From Hyphomicrobium sp. ghe19 (GTDB lineage Bacteria > Pseudomonadota > Alphaproteobacteria > Rhizobiales > Hyphomicrobiaceae): a DNA stretch of 64,000 nucleotides. Below the pieces are notes generated by a model that saw nothing but the letters and a program-made list of their open reading frames with translations, made no database searches and had not been told where the DNA came from. Shown here piece after piece: positions 28,851 through 39,595 of the stretch. The stretch lies in contig NZ_LR743509.1 in assembly GCF_902712875.1 (NCBI RefSeq), positions 1,240,001 to 1,304,000 on the forward strand, written 5' to 3'. Every line of letters begins with the position of its first letter. Position 1 is the stretch's first letter. A program made the position numbers and the translations under genes.

Positions 28851-30638
28851 ATGCACATTGATCCGCCCGCGCCCGCATCCGGAAAAGGTCGCTTATCGCG
28901 TCCGCACGACGCCGTTTATCAGTCCGGCCTGAAGCGTTGGCTTCCCGGCGTTCGAATGCTGCAGGAGTACGATGCCGCTTGGCTGCGGCATGACATCGTG
29001 GCTGGCTTGGTCCTCACCACGATGCTGGTGCCTGTCGGTATTGCCTATGCTGTCGCGTCGGGCGTGCCCGGCATTTATGGGTTATACGCGACCATCATCC
29101 CATTGCTCGTGTATGCCGTCTTTGGCCCAAGCCGCATTCTTGTGCTTGGGCCGGATTCATCGCTCGCCGCCGTCATTCTTGCTGTCGTGCTGCCGCTATC
29201 GGCGGGCGATTCAATGCGCGCGGTGGCCCTTGCGAGTGCGATGGCCATCGTCTCCGGCATTGTTTGCATCGGAGCGGGATTGGCAAAGCTCGGCTTTGTG
29301 ACGGAGCTTCTTTCGAAGCCAATACGCTACGGCTACATGAACGGCATCGCCTTGACGGTGCTGCTCAGCCAAGTACCAAAATTGTTGGGCTTTTCGGTCG
29401 AAGGCGTTGGTCCCCTACGCGACCTCTGGGCGATCGGTAGCGGCATAATCAACGGACGAGTGAACTGGGTTGCCTTCGGTGTCGGAGCCGTAACCCTGGC
29501 GACGATCTTCATTCTCAAGCGATTGAAGATCGTCCCGGGAATATTGATCGCCGTCATCGGCGCGACTGCCGTCGTGGGAATCTTCAGCTTGTCCGAAAAA
29601 GCAGGCGTATCGGTTCTCGGCCCATTACCGCAAGGTCTGCCGGCGTTCGCGGTGCCTTGGATCACTACGGCAGATTTTACAGCAGTTCTGTCCGGCGGCC
29701 TCGCCGTCGCTCTCATTTCCTTCGCCGATACGAGCGTCCTGTCGCGCGCCTACGCTGCGCGTACACGAACATACGTCAATCCCAATCAGGAACTCATCGG
29801 CCTCGGAGCAGCCAACTTCGCAACCGGGTTTTTTCAGGGCTTTCCAGTCAGCAGTAGTTCTTCCCGCACCCCGGTCGCAGAGGCGGCTGGCGCAAAGACG
29901 CAGATGACGGGCGTCGTGGGAGCGATTGCGGTGGCCCTACTCATCATGGCGGCGCCGAATTTGCTGCAGCACCTGCCGATGAGCGCGCTTGCCGCGGTCG
30001 TCATCGCGTCGGCGATTGGACTGATCGAGGTCCACGATTTGATCCGCATTTATCGCATGCAGAAATGGGAGTTCTGGCTGTCGATGCTGTGCTTTGCTGG
30101 GGTCGCCGTGTTCGGTGCCATCCAGGGAATCGCCCTCGCTGTGATCGTGGCCGTCATCGAATTCCTCTGGGATGCCTGGCGGCCCCACTTCGCTATTCTC
30201 GGCCGAGCGGAAGGCGTCAAAGGTTATCACGACATTGATCGTTACCCGCAGGCACGGCAGGTGCCCGGTCTTGTGCTCTTCCGGTGGGACGCGCCCTTGT
30301 TCTTCGCAAACGCCGAGCTGTTTCAGCAAAGTGTGATTGCCTCCGTCGAGAATTCGCCTACGCCGGTGAAGTGGGTCGTCGTTGCCGCGGAGCCGGTAAC
30401 AAGCGTCGACGTCACCGCGGCGGACGTGGTGGCGGAACTCGACAGCACCTTGCGAGAGGCAGGCATAGAGCTTTTATTTGCGGAGCTGAAAGACCCCGTC
30501 AAAGACAAGTTGAAGCGTTTCGGATTGCTCACAACACTCGGTGAGCAGTCGTTCTTCCCAACCGTCGGCGCAGCCGTCAGCGCCTACCTGGACACTCATC
30601 CTGTTGACTGGGTCGATTGGGAGGACAGGCGTCCATGA
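28851..30638 (+). CDS. SulP family anion permease with STAS domain
   Basis: 595 aa from the ATG at 28851 (MHIDPPAPAS); a TTG at 28821 is in frame. About 12 membrane helices include the SulP signature region (PVGIAYAVASGVPGIYGLYA and FGPSRILVLGPDSSLAAVI). A cytoplasmic STAS domain is at the end (about residues 450-580, with SVDVTAADVVAELDSTL). SulP proteins carry sulfate, bicarbonate or other anions; the substrate is not readable. The antiporter gene follows after 25 bases, so the two are probably cotranscribed. Confidence 0.92.
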   Translation: MHIDPPAPASGKGRLSRPHDAVYQSGLKRWLPGVRMLQEYDAAWLRHDIVAGLVLTTMLVPVGIAYAVASGVPGIYGLYATIIPLLVYAVFGPSRILVLGPDSSLAAVILAVVLPLSAGDSMRAVALASAMAIVSGIVCIGAGLAKLGFVTELLSKPIRYGYMNGIALTVLLSQVPKLLGFSVEGVGPLRDLWAIGSGIINGRVNWVAFGVGAVTLATIFILKRLKIVPGILIAVIGATAVVGIFSLSEKAGVSVLGPLPQGLPAFAVPWITTADFTAVLSGGLAVALISFADTSVLSRAYAARTRTYVNPNQELIGLGAANFATGFFQGFPVSSSSSRTPVAEAAGAKTQMTGVVGAIAVALLIMAAPNLLQHLPMSALAAVVIASAIGLIEVHDLIRIYRMQKWEFWLSMLCFAGVAVFGAIQGIALAVIVAVIEFLWDAWRPHFAILGRAEGVKGYHDIDRYPQARQVPGLVLFRWDAPLFFANAELFQQSVIASVENSPTPVKWVVVAAEPVTSVDVTAADVVAELDSTLREAGIELLFAELKDPVKDKLKRFGLLTTLGEQSFFPTVGAAVSAYLDTHPVDWVDWEDRRP

Positions 30639-30663
30639 CCGTCGCGAACCACGGAGACAATCG

Positions 30664-31725
30664 ATGCCGAATTGGTTGCTGGTCTTCGGCCCCGTCGCAA
30701 TCGCGCTTAACCACTTCGCTCCGGGCCATTATGCGCCGATCTTCGCTTCGGCGGCGATCGCTATACTTCCCTTGGCGGGATGGCTCGGGCGGGCCACCGA
30801 GCAGCTTGCGGACCGGTCCGGCGAAGGTGTTGGAGGGCTGCTCAATGCGACATTCGGCAACGCGGCGGAGCTGATCATTTCTCTCGCCGCCTTGCGTGCC
30901 GGACTTCATGACGTCGTCAAGGCGACGATCGTCGGATCAATCGTCGGAAATATCCTTCTTGTGCTTGGCGCGGCCATGCTGGCTGGCGGCCTGCGCCATC
31001 GCGAGCAGCATTTCAATCTTGCCGGCGGCCGCGCCGAGGCGACGATGCTGACCTTGGCGGTCATCGCGCTCGTCATTCCGGCCGCCTACAGTGTTCTGGT
31101 AGGAGAGAGGTATGCCGGAGGCGAGCGAGCACTGAGTATCTCGATATCTCTCGTGCTTTTGGCTGTCTACGCCATGTTTCTCGTATTCTCCTTATGGACT
31201 CATCCGACGTTCTTTCTTGGCGCGAAGGCCTCGGAGAACGCCGAGCAAGCGCAATCGTGGACGCTCCCACGATCGATCTTAGTCCTGGCTGCTTGCACCG
31301 TTGCAATTGCTTGGCTGAGCGAGATCCTCGTTGGCACGGTCGAGCCGACTGCGCACGCGTTCGGACTGAGCAACATTTTCGTTGGTGTGTTCGTCATCGC
31401 CATAATTGGAAATGCTGCCGAGCATTCGACAGCCATTACCGCAGCTGTAAGGAACCGCATGGACCTCAGCTTATCGATTGCGATCGGATCAAGCATTCAA
31501 GTTGCACTCTTCGTGGCACCTGTCCTCGTTCTGGCAAGCTTGCTTGTTGGACCACAGCCTATGGATCTCCTGTTCGGGAAGGGCTTGCTGCTCGCTGTGT
31601 TTGTAGCGGTAGTGATTACGGGGCAGGTCGCAAGCGACGGCCGGTCAGATTGGTTAAAGGGCGTTCAACTACTCGCCGTTTACCTGATACTCGGCCTTGC
31701 CTTCTATCTAACTCCGCAAGCTTAG
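30664..31725 (+). CDS. Calcium/proton antiporter, CAX family
   Basis: 353 aa from the ATG at 30664 ([18 protein letters not shown]). About 11 helices with the two alpha-repeats of cation exchangers: [20 protein letters not shown] (first) and [20 protein letters not shown] (second), whose acidic residues bind the cation. It exports Ca2+ in exchange for H+ at the inner membrane. It appears to be paired with the upstream SulP permease. Confidence 0.92.
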   Translation: MPNWLLVFGPVAIALNHFAPGHYAPIFASAAIAILPLAGWLGRATEQLADRSGEGVGGLLNATFGNAAELIISLAALRAGLHDVVKATIVGSIVGNILLVLGAAMLAGGLRHREQHFNLAGGRAEATMLTLAVIALVIPAAYSVLVGERYAGGERALSISISLVLLAVYAMFLVFSLWTHPTFFLGAKASENAEQAQSWTLPRSILVLAACTVAIAWLSEILVGTVEPTAHAFGLSNIFVGVFVIAIIGNAAEHSTAITAAVRNRMDLSLSIAIGSSIQVALFVAPVLVLASLLVGPQPMDLLFGKGLLLAVFVAVVITGQVASDGRSDWLKGVQLLAVYLILGLAFYLTPQA

Positions 31726-31874
31726 GCGGCCGCTTCTCATGCGCTTCCGCGGCGCAATAGCGAATTAATAGCGAGGAACTTGAAGAGTTGTTTCAAGCGC
31801 GGCTCTTATCAGCCACAATCGGCTAGGGCTTGGAATTGGCGACGGTTGGGCACTCGGTTTGGCTGAGGACTCAA

Positions 31875-32699
31875 ATGGAACACGGCAAAGACGCTAAAGC
31901 TCACACTTCCGAAGAACTGACGTCAGGCACTAAAAAACTCAAGCGCAAGGACTACGAGCGCGAGCTTGAGAAGCTTCACGTCGAACTCGTGAAGTTACAG
32001 GAATGGGTTCGACACAAAGGCCAGAAGATCTGCGTCGTATTTGAGGGACGCGATGGAGCCGGCAAAGGCGGCACCATAAAAGCTATAACAGCAAGGGTAA
32101 GTCCGCGCATCTTTCGCGTGGTCGCGCTTCCCGCCCCAACGGAGCGCGAGAAGACGCAAATGTACATTCAGCGCTATCTGCCTCACCTTCCAGCGGGCGG
32201 CGAGATCGTGATCTTCGATCGCAGTTGGTACAATCGCGCAGGCGTCGAGCGCGTGATGGGCTTCTGTACTGAGGAACAGGCGAAACGCTTCCTTACGATC
32301 GTGCCGGAAGTGGAAAAGGCGATTGTCGACTCCGGCGTCGTCCTCATCAAATACTGGCTTGAGGTAAGTCCTGACGAGCAAACGAAGCGGCTCGAGGAGC
32401 GCATCGATGATGGTCGAAAGATCTGGAAGCTCTCAAAGATGGATCTGAAATCCTACACCCACTGGGACGACTATTCCCATGCCAGAGATGAGATGTTCTC
32501 GGCGACCGATACATCCTGGGCGCCGTGGTATGTGGCGCGATCGGATGACAAAAGACGAACGCGGCTGAACATTATCGAACACCTTCTGAGCCGAATTCCT
32601 TATGTCGAAATAAAGCGTGACAAGGTCAAGCTGCCGAAGAGGCATGTTGGCGATTCCGGCGATGCATATCCCTTCAAATTTATTCCCGAGCCGCATTAG
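31875..32699 (+). CDS. Polyphosphate kinase 2 family protein
   Basis: 274 aa from the ATG at 31875, after GAGGAC; a TTG at 31830 is in frame. Walker A is VVFEGRDGAGKGGTIKAI, the lid/Walker B region is IVIFDRSWYNRAGVERVMGF, and KYWLEVSPDEQTKRLEERI follows. This is a single-domain class I PPK2, which uses polyphosphate to phosphorylate nucleoside diphosphates (or the reverse). The gap of 149 bases to the antiporter gene shows nothing notable. Confidence 0.94.
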   Translation: MEHGKDAKAHTSEELTSGTKKLKRKDYERELEKLHVELVKLQEWVRHKGQKICVVFEGRDGAGKGGTIKAITARVSPRIFRVVALPAPTEREKTQMYIQRYLPHLPAGGEIVIFDRSWYNRAGVERVMGFCTEEQAKRFLTIVPEVEKAIVDSGVVLIKYWLEVSPDEQTKRLEERIDDGRKIWKLSKMDLKSYTHWDDYSHARDEMFSATDTSWAPWYVARSDDKRRTRLNIIEHLLSRIPYVEIKRDKVKLPKRHVGDSGDAYPFKFIPEPH

Positions 32700-32746
32700 T
32701 TGAGCAGCATCCGACATCGGTCGGTGAAAAATTAAGGGAGGCCGAA

Positions 32747-33868
32747 ATGCGCCTTGCAAATCTCGTGGTCGTGGTCTTGTGCGTGGCGGCCTCACAGGCA
32801 GATGCACAACAAGCTCAAGCACAACAAGGCGAACCGGAAAAAATTTCCGTCGGCGTAGCGACCGCTGAGCGCAAACCCGTATCATCCGCCCTCGATTTTG
32901 TGGGGCGCGTCGAAGCGATCGACCGTGTCGAGATTAGAGCGCGAATTACGGGATACTTGGAAGCGGTTCAATTTAAAGAAGGCGACATGGTCAAAGTTGG
33001 TGCTCCTCTCTATCGCATCGAGAGCGGGCTCTTCAAAGCAGCGGTGAATGAATCTGCGGGGGCGTTGGAGCGCAGCAAAGCCGCAAAGGTTTTGAGTGAG
33101 GTTCAGCTCAAACGAGCGAGCGAACTCTACGAGAAAAACGCCGGCACCGCCGTCGCGCGAGACCAGGCGCTTGCATCGGACGACCAAGCCAAGGGTACCA
33201 TTCTCGTCAACCAAGCGGCTCTCGATACGGCCAAGATCAACCTTGGGTACACCGACATCACAGCGCCGATCGCCGGAAAAATCGGCCGGACGAGTGTCAC
33301 CAAAGGAAATGTCGTCAGCCCCGATAGCGGTCCACTGACGGTCATCGTCAGTCAAGATCCGATGTACGTAACGTTTCCCGTCAGCCAACGGGAATTTTTA
33401 CGTGTACAGGAGAGCGGGCGCCGACTCGACGTCACGCAACTGAAGGCGACTTTGCGCTTCGCCGATCTCCGTACATATGACCACGTTGGTACCATCGATT
33501 TTGTGGACGTCACGGTCAATCGCTCGACCGACACTGTTCTCGTGCGCGCCAAGTTTCCCAATCCAACCGGCGCGTTGATAGACGGACAACTGGTGCGCGT
33601 TGCCATTCAAGCCAGCGAGCCTAAGGAAAAAGTCGTTGTCCCCCAGGCTGCTCTCATTGCAGACCAGCAAGGTGTTTACGTCTTCGTCGTCGATGACGGC
33701 AAAGCATCCGTCCGGCGGATCAAAACGGGCAGCGAGAGTGGAAGCGACATCATAGTCGATGAAGGCCTATCGGGCGGAGAAAAGGTGATTGTGGAGGGCT
33801 TGCAGTCGGTCCGTCCGGGATCATCGGTCATCGCAACGCCTTTGCCCGGAACCGCCGATCGGAGTTAA
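32747..33868 (+). CDS. RND efflux periplasmic adaptor (AcrA/MexE type)
   Basis: 373 aa. Signal peptide to about residue 21 (ASQADA). Membrane-fusion protein layout: beta-barrel and lipoyl halves ([20 protein letters not shown] and [19 protein letters not shown]) around a short helical hairpin. It links the inner-membrane pump to an outer-membrane channel. The permease follows after four bases. No TolC-type channel gene is nearby, so the pump must use one coded elsewhere. Confidence 0.94.
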   Translation: MRLANLVVVVLCVAASQADAQQAQAQQGEPEKISVGVATAERKPVSSALDFVGRVEAIDRVEIRARITGYLEAVQFKEGDMVKVGAPLYRIESGLFKAAVNESAGALERSKAAKVLSEVQLKRASELYEKNAGTAVARDQALASDDQAKGTILVNQAALDTAKINLGYTDITAPIAGKIGRTSVTKGNVVSPDSGPLTVIVSQDPMYVTFPVSQREFLRVQESGRRLDVTQLKATLRFADLRTYDHVGTIDFVDVTVNRSTDTVLVRAKFPNPTGALIDGQLVRVAIQASEPKEKVVVPQAALIADQQGVYVFVVDDGKASVRRIKTGSESGSDIIVDEGLSGGEKVIVEGLQSVRPGSSVIATPLPGTADRS

Positions 33869-33872
33869 CCCG

Positions 33873-36800
33873 ATGCTGTCCGCGCTGTTTGTCGACCGTC
33901 CCCGTCTGGCAATCGTCATTGCCATAGTCACCACAATCGCCGGTGCGCTCGCTCTATATGCGATACCGGTCGCCCAGTATCCCGATATCGTTCCGCCGCA
34001 GGTGCAGGTCACGACCACATATCCCGGCGCCAATTCGTCAGTCGTCGACGCAACTGTTGCTCAGCCCATCGAGGCGCAGGTCGTCGGCGTCGACAAGATG
34101 ATCTACATGAAGAGCGTGAGCGGCGATGACGGCAGCTACACGCTCATCTGCTCGTTCGAGATAGGCACCAATCCCGATATCAACACGGTCAACGTCAATA
34201 ATAGAGTCCAAGTCGCGCTTTCCAGCTTGCCGCCGGAGGTGCAACGGCAGGGAGTTTCGGTAAAGAAAAAGTCGTCCGCACTCCTTGGTGTCTTGGCGGT
34301 CTACTCCCCGAAGCATACCTATGACCCGCTATTTCTCTCCAACTATGTGACGATCAATCTTCTCGACAAGATCAAAAGTACGCCCGGTGTCGGTGACGCG
34401 ACGCTTTGGGGGCCCCAGGATTATGCCATGCGTGCTTGGGTTCGGACTGACCGGCTCACCGGTCTGAACCTTACGACCGGCGATATTATAAACGCGATCC
34501 ACGCGCAAAACCTTCAAGCCGCTGTCGGGCGTATCGGCGCGCGTCCGATCTCCAACGAGCAACAGCTACAACTCAATATCCAGACAAAGGGACGCCTCAA
34601 CAACGTTTCGGATTTCGAGAAGATCGTGTTGCGGACGAATCCGGACGGTTCGGTATTGCGGCTTGGTGACGTCGCTCGCCTCGAACTCGGCGCAGCCAAC
34701 CTTGATCGCGAAACGCTTTTCAATGGTTCGCCCGCAGCGGTGATCGCCATCTACCAGGCCCCCGGCGCCAACGCGATCGCAACCCTGAAGGAAGTCCGTG
34801 CGAAGCTAACGGACGCAGAGAAGAGATTTCCGCCGGATCTGGTCTGGAAAGTCACCTACGATCCCACCGAGTTCGTAACTGAGACTATTCACGAAGTGCA
34901 AAAGACGCTGATCGAAGCCTTTATTCTGGTGGTCATCGTTGTCTATCTCTTCCTCGGCAGCATCCGGGCAACGTTGATACCGACTCTCGCGGTGCCCGTC
35001 AGTTTGATTGGCGCATTCATCGTTCTGCTCGCAATCGGATATTCCGCAAACACCGTGTCGTTGCTCGCTGTGGTGCTGGCGATCGGTATCGTCGTCGACG
35101 ACGCGATCGTCGTGGTTGAGAACGTCGAGCGCGTGATGGAGGAGCGCCCCGAACTGTCGAGCGCCGAGGCGACGAAGCTCGCCATGACAGAAATCACGGC
35201 GCCGATCATAGCAATCACGCTCGTGCTGCTTTCCGTGTTCGTGCCGGTGGCGTTCATTCCGGGAATTTCGGGCGAGCTGTTTCGTCAATTTGCGGTGACG
35301 ATCGCGGTATCGATGTTTCTCTCCGCAATCAACGCACTAACGCTTTCGCCCGCCTTGTGCGGCATTCTGCTGAAGCCGCACCATGGACCTCGAAGAGGGC
35401 TCATCGGCGCAGCGATGAGAGGGATCGACTATATCAGAGACGCCTATGGCGCCGCCGTTGCACGCATGCTGCGGATCTCCCTGATCGGCTTGGTCCTTGT
35501 TGCCGTTGCGCTCGCCGGAATCGTCGGCCTGGCGAAGATAACGCCAACCGGCTTCCTACCAGAGGACGACCAAGGTGCGCTGTTCGTCATTGCTCAGCTT
35601 CCCGGCGGCGCCTCGGTCGTTCGCACCACGGACATCATGAAGCGCGCGGAAGCGATTCTGAAGGGGGAGCCGGCGGTCGAAGATGTCACCTCGGTTATCG
35701 GCCTCAATTTCATCGACAACTATTCGCAGGCAAACGCCGGCTTTATGGTGGTTACGCTCAAGCCGTTTTCGGAGCGGGAGGATCGTTCGCAGGGCGTGAA
35801 CGCGCTTATCGCCCGGCTCGGACCGAAATTTAGAGAACTGGTCGGCGGTACCGTCGTGCCTTTGGCACCCCCGCCGATCATTGGCCTTGGGTCCGGCGGC
35901 GGCTTTACGTACGTGCTGAAGGACCTGCGCGGCGGTGACCCGAAAGCATTGGCGCAGGTAATGCGCGGCCTGCTCGTCGCCGCCAATCAAGATCCGAAAC
36001 TGTCTCGCGTGTTCAGCACCTATTCAGCGACCAATCCCTCGCTGTATCTCGAAATCGACAGAGACAAGGTGCAGGTTCTCGGCGTGTCGCTAAGCGACGT
36101 GTTCCAAGCGCTGCAGGCTTCGCTCGGCGGATATTTCGTCAACAACATGAATCTCTATGGACGGACGTGGCAAGTCCAAGTGCAGGCGGATGCCTCAGAT
36201 CGAACGAGCGTGAGTGATATATACCGGATCAATGTGCGGAACGCGAAAGGCGAAATGATTTCGATGCGTAGTCTATTGGAGGTTCGCCCCGTCATCGGCC
36301 CGCCGGCGATCATTCGCTACAATAATGTCCGAGCAGCGACTGTTCAGGGTAGCCCCGCGCCGGGCGTTTCATCCGGACAAGCCCTCAACGCCATGGAGGA
36401 GGTTGCTGCGCGCACGCTGCCTGAGGGCTACGCAGGCGAATGGACCGACACGGCATTTCAGCAGAAGCGCGCCGAGGGAAAAACGCCGATCATTCTCGGG
36501 TTTGCGCTGCTATTTGCTTATTTGTTCCTCGTCGCGCTGTACGAAAGCTGGATCATTCCAGTTCCGGTTCTGCTGTCTGTCAGCATCGGTGTCTTTGGGG
36601 CTTTTGCGGCGATCGTCATCGGCGGTCTGACCCTCGACCTCTATGGCCAGATCGGAATGGTGGTGCTGATCGGTCTTGCCGCCAAGAACGGTATTCTGAT
36701 TGTCGAGTTTGCCAAGGATCAAAGAGAACGCGGCGTCGCTCTCAGCGAGGCCGCCACCGAAGGCAGCAGGTTGCGGTTCCGGCCGGTGATGATGACGTCC

Positions 36801-37052
36801 TTGGCCTTCATACTGGGCCTGCTACCGCTGGTCATCGCAACAGGCGCTTCGGAACTTGCGCGACGAGACGTCGGAACGCCGGTATTCGGTGGAATGATAT
36901 TCGCGTCCGTCATCGGCATTTTCGCGATACCGTCTCTCTACGTCACATTTCAAGCGCTGCGTGAGCGCCTCCGGCCGGGCTCTCGTCCTCGCGTCGAGGG
37001 TGAGGGCAATGGAATGGCGCAGCGCCAAAATGGTGTGCCGACGCAAGGTTAG
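33873..37052 (+). CDS. RND multidrug efflux permease (AcrB/HAE1 type)
   Basis: 1059 aa from the ATG at 33873, after GGAG; the frame is open upstream to 33789 within the adaptor gene. Twelve membrane helices and two large periplasmic loops. The proton-relay Asp pair is visible in [20 protein letters not shown], and the second half has [19 protein letters not shown]. Members expel drugs, solvents, bile salts or dyes by proton antiport. It is in an operon with the adaptor. The local regulator is unclear; the AraC gene lies 1.2 kb beyond on the other strand. Confidence 0.96.
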   Translation: MLSALFVDRPRLAIVIAIVTTIAGALALYAIPVAQYPDIVPPQVQVTTTYPGANSSVVDATVAQPIEAQVVGVDKMIYMKSVSGDDGSYTLICSFEIGTNPDINTVNVNNRVQVALSSLPPEVQRQGVSVKKKSSALLGVLAVYSPKHTYDPLFLSNYVTINLLDKIKSTPGVGDATLWGPQDYAMRAWVRTDRLTGLNLTTGDIINAIHAQNLQAAVGRIGARPISNEQQLQLNIQTKGRLNNVSDFEKIVLRTNPDGSVLRLGDVARLELGAANLDRETLFNGSPAAVIAIYQAPGANAIATLKEVRAKLTDAEKRFPPDLVWKVTYDPTEFVTETIHEVQKTLIEAFILVVIVVYLFLGSIRATLIPTLAVPVSLIGAFIVLLAIGYSANTVSLLAVVLAIGIVVDDAIVVVENVERVMEERPELSSAEATKLAMTEITAPIIAITLVLLSVFVPVAFIPGISGELFRQFAVTIAVSMFLSAINALTLSPALCGILLKPHHGPRRGLIGAAMRGIDYIRDAYGAAVARMLRISLIGLVLVAVALAGIVGLAKITPTGFLPEDDQGALFVIAQLPGGASVVRTTDIMKRAEAILKGEPAVEDVTSVIGLNFIDNYSQANAGFMVVTLKPFSEREDRSQGVNALIARLGPKFRELVGGTVVPLAPPPIIGLGSGGGFTYVLKDLRGGDPKALAQVMRGLLVAANQDPKLSRVFSTYSATNPSLYLEIDRDKVQVLGVSLSDVFQALQASLGGYFVNNMNLYGRTWQVQVQADASDRTSVSDIYRINVRNAKGEMISMRSLLEVRPVIGPPAIIRYNNVRAATVQGSPAPGVSSGQALNAMEEVAARTLPEGYAGEWTDTAFQQKRAEGKTPIILGFALLFAYLFLVALYESWIIPVPVLLSVSIGVFGAFAAIVIGGLTLDLYGQIGMVVLIGLAAKNGILIVEFAKDQRERGVALSEAATEGSRLRFRPVMMTSLAFILGLLPLVIATGASELARRDVGTPVFGGMIFASVIGIFAIPSLYVTFQALRERLRPGSRPRVEGEGNGMAQRQNGVPTQG

Positions 37053-37061
37053 GAATGCGCC

Positions 37062-37853
37062 TCAGTATGGCGGCCGCATATCCAAATCACCGATGCTGAC
37101 CTTCGTGCTTCCGGCCGGTGGGTTGAACGTGAAGGCATCCGGCGGAGATCGACCGTTCGTCCAATCGTACAGGTTTGTCTGCACACTCCCGTTGTTCTGG
37201 CTCATTAACACCGTCTTACAGGGAAGCGGGACACCGCTATTATCAAGCCAAACGTCCCATTTGTCCGCATCTCGGTCGGATGCATATCCGATGCTGTATC
37301 GATTGCATTGCGTATCCTGAACGCGTTCCGATCCGCCGACATCGGTTCTGACGCTTGGGTCGCCATTTGCGACATCACTAACTGCGCCGAGAAATCGAAG
37401 GACCTGCGCTTCAAAGACGGCCAAGCCGGTAAATAGGTTTACCGCCTGAATCGGCTTTTCCGGCGCCGGAAGCTGCGCGTATTTTCGCTTTTTCTCGTCG
37501 TAAATTGTGAAGATCGTTCCGTCCGATACGATCACATAGGAAAAGCCCGTTCCGGAGAGCTCGACTCTGAGCAGGTTTGGACGCGCTACGTAAAACCTAG
37601 CCGTGCCTCGAGAAGCTCCAAGCGACGTGTTGCGCGAATCGTAGGACGTCTGGAACTGAACGTCGCTGCTTCTCAGGTAGTCGTTCAACCTTTTGAAAAC
37701 TGCCCTTGTGTCATCCGCTTTCGCTTGTTGCGCAGCAGATTGCGGTGTCGCGCTTTGCGCGGGACAGATGGCGATCGGAAACACGCTAAAGGAGAACAGC
37801 AATGTGAGAAATCGAATTGCAGAGAATTTCGAGCAAATAATAGTCCACTTCAT
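37062..37853 (-). CDS. DUF2092 family periplasmic protein
   Basis: 263 aa with a signal peptide (LTLLFSFSVFPIAICPAQS). The mature part shows the DUF2092 pattern, including LRVELSGTGFSYVIVSDG, TIYDEKKRKYAQLPAPEK, QCNRYSIGYASDRDADKW and KVSIGDLDM. These look related to the LolA/LppX beta fold that binds lipid, but function is not established. It converges with the RND permease, nine bases apart. Confidence 0.85.
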   Translation of the reverse strand: MKWTIICSKFSAIRFLTLLFSFSVFPIAICPAQSATPQSAAQQAKADDTRAVFKRLNDYLRSSDVQFQTSYDSRNTSLGASRGTARFYVARPNLLRVELSGTGFSYVIVSDGTIFTIYDEKKRKYAQLPAPEKPIQAVNLFTGLAVFEAQVLRFLGAVSDVANGDPSVRTDVGGSERVQDTQCNRYSIGYASDRDADKWDVWLDNSGVPLPCKTVLMSQNNGSVQTNLYDWTNGRSPPDAFTFNPPAGSTKVSIGDLDMRPPY

Positions 37854-38240
37854 ATCAGCCTCACTAGGGATATGCAGTAGCCCGCCCGTCTTCTTTCACT
37901 CTCAGCCGCGCCTTGCCTCTAGTCAAACGGATCGATGTTGTTGCGTCACGATCGAGTGACTTAGTAAATCCATTCACTTCGAGTCAGAAGTCCTTGCGGG
38001 CCCCGGACAGCCTGTTTTTCTTCGTGGGCGGAAGGTGGTCTCCCAAAACTCGCAGGGTAGGCTGAGGGGGCTCGCAACACACAGCCAGTGTCGAGTTCTG
38101 CGTTGCGCACTCACGGACGCCGGGCGAAGCGCGGGAAGACTTGTTGCAGATCTCGGAGGCACGATCGCGACGAACAAAGCGTGTTGTCCGGTCAGGAGTG
38201 ACGGGATTTTACCGCGACAATCACTCTTCCACGCGGCTCG
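37854..38240. other. Gap of about 390 bases between two minus-strand genes
   Basis: Presumed promoter region of the DUF2092 gene. The open frames seen here are short, lack ribosome sites and have no protein-like pattern. No strong hairpin noted. Confidence 0.4.
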
Positions 38241-39206
38241 TTATTCCCGGTCATTGCGCACATCCGAAGGTGTCTTGCCAAAGCGTCGCCGGAAGGCACG
38301 GTTAAAATACGAGAGATCGGAAAAGCCAGAACTGTAGGCGATCTCGCTTACCTTGAGATGTTGGTAAGGAGCTTCCACCAACAACTTGTGGGCGCGCATC
38401 AGGCGCTCCGTAAGTGTAAACTCTGAGAACGTTGTTGCCTCCGCCTCGAAAAGCCGCTGCACATAGCGGGCGTTGAGGCGATGGCGCACAGCGATGGCAG
38501 CGATCGATAGATCTTTCGCGCCGATGTTATCTCGAATATCGGCCTTGATTGCTCGAAGACGGACGAGAGCGCGAGAGTTCGCAGCCGACCCGTCCTCGCA
38601 CATGGTTCCCGGTGCTGCGGCCGCAGCGATGAGTTCGGCCATATGGCTCGGAGCAAATCGGACAACGTCCCCCTGAAGTGAATTGGAATTGTCGAGAAGC
38701 GTATCGACGTAAGCGCGCGTCAAAGCCAATGCCGAGCCGGAGATCGGGATCAAGAAGCGATCTTCAATCCGGCGAGCATGGCGTCCGAGATGTTGGCGCG
38801 GCATTTGAACCGCCACAAAGTTACAAAACTGGTTGGCGCCTGCCGCAATGAGCGAGGGCGCGCATTGCTCGATCAGGACCGCCTCGCCTGGCGTGCAAAC
38901 GATGCTTTTGTTCTTCTGTTCGACGAGCATCTGCTCTTTGCCCGTGTTGAGCAGGAGCACCGCGTTATCGGTATTCTCAGCGGCAACATCAGCTTCCGTC
39001 CTTGCAATCGTTTGCACGGTGCCCCTGATGCGCCCGACAGCAGTCGCCTCCAACTGCATAATCTCAAGCTGGCCCCTGAATGGAACGTTCGGCTTCGCAT
39101 CTGCGCGCAGCCTGACGTAGCTAGAGGCAAGTGAATCTATCCAGCGCTCTTTACGCAAGCACTCGTCACCAGGCAGATCGGCGGCATCAAACACGAGGAT
39201 CTGCAT
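38241..39206 (-). CDS. AraC family transcriptional regulator
   Basis: 321 aa. The N-terminal part is an AraC-binding-like sensor domain. The C-terminal 100 residues carry the two helix-turn-helix units (LSIAAIAVRHRLNARYVQRL and HLKVSEIAYSSGFSDLSYFN) and the closing RAFRRRFGKTPSDVR. The start at 39206 follows GGAAAG. It is divergent from the inverse-autotransporter gene across a 390-base region, so control of that gene is a reasonable guess. Confidence 0.92.
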   Translation of the reverse strand: MQILVFDAADLPGDECLRKERWIDSLASSYVRLRADAKPNVPFRGQLEIMQLEATAVGRIRGTVQTIARTEADVAAENTDNAVLLLNTGKEQMLVEQKNKSIVCTPGEAVLIEQCAPSLIAAGANQFCNFVAVQMPRQHLGRHARRIEDRFLIPISGSALALTRAYVDTLLDNSNSLQGDVVRFAPSHMAELIAAAAAPGTMCEDGSAANSRALVRLRAIKADIRDNIGAKDLSIAAIAVRHRLNARYVQRLFEAEATTFSEFTLTERLMRAHKLLVEAPYQHLKVSEIAYSSGFSDLSYFNRAFRRRFGKTPSDVRNDRE

Positions 39207-39595
39207 AGAGACTTTCCAAGACGATCAGTGCGGGCTGTCCTTATAGCGTTGGCGCAACCGTCCGCGAGCAGAATGTGACCAATCGCGCATCTTCGTTGTG
39301 CGGACGATATCCATGGCCACGCCACGGCCCGATAGCATCCCGACGTCTTGTCGCGAGAGGCATGACATTGTCGCGCCAGTCCAGTCCCAGCAGCCAGTCC
39401 GACGGATGCCTGCCGTCAAGGCAGGGTGCGGCCCGCCCTCTTCGAGCGCGTGCCATCAATGCCACAGTGCCCAAATGGTTGTTCCCGCTGTCGCCGCCAG
39501 CACAGCTCTGGCAGCACAGCCCAAGACGACGGTCGCGACGCTCGGCAGTTTGCGGGCGATGTGCTCATGCGTGACCGAAACACGAAGGAAAGTTT
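39207..39595. other. Divergent promoter region, about 390 bases
   Basis: Lies between the AraC regulator (minus) and the autotransporter-like gene (plus). Both strands have open frames through it with no protein-like pattern. I did not find a convincing promoter or operator. Confidence 0.4.
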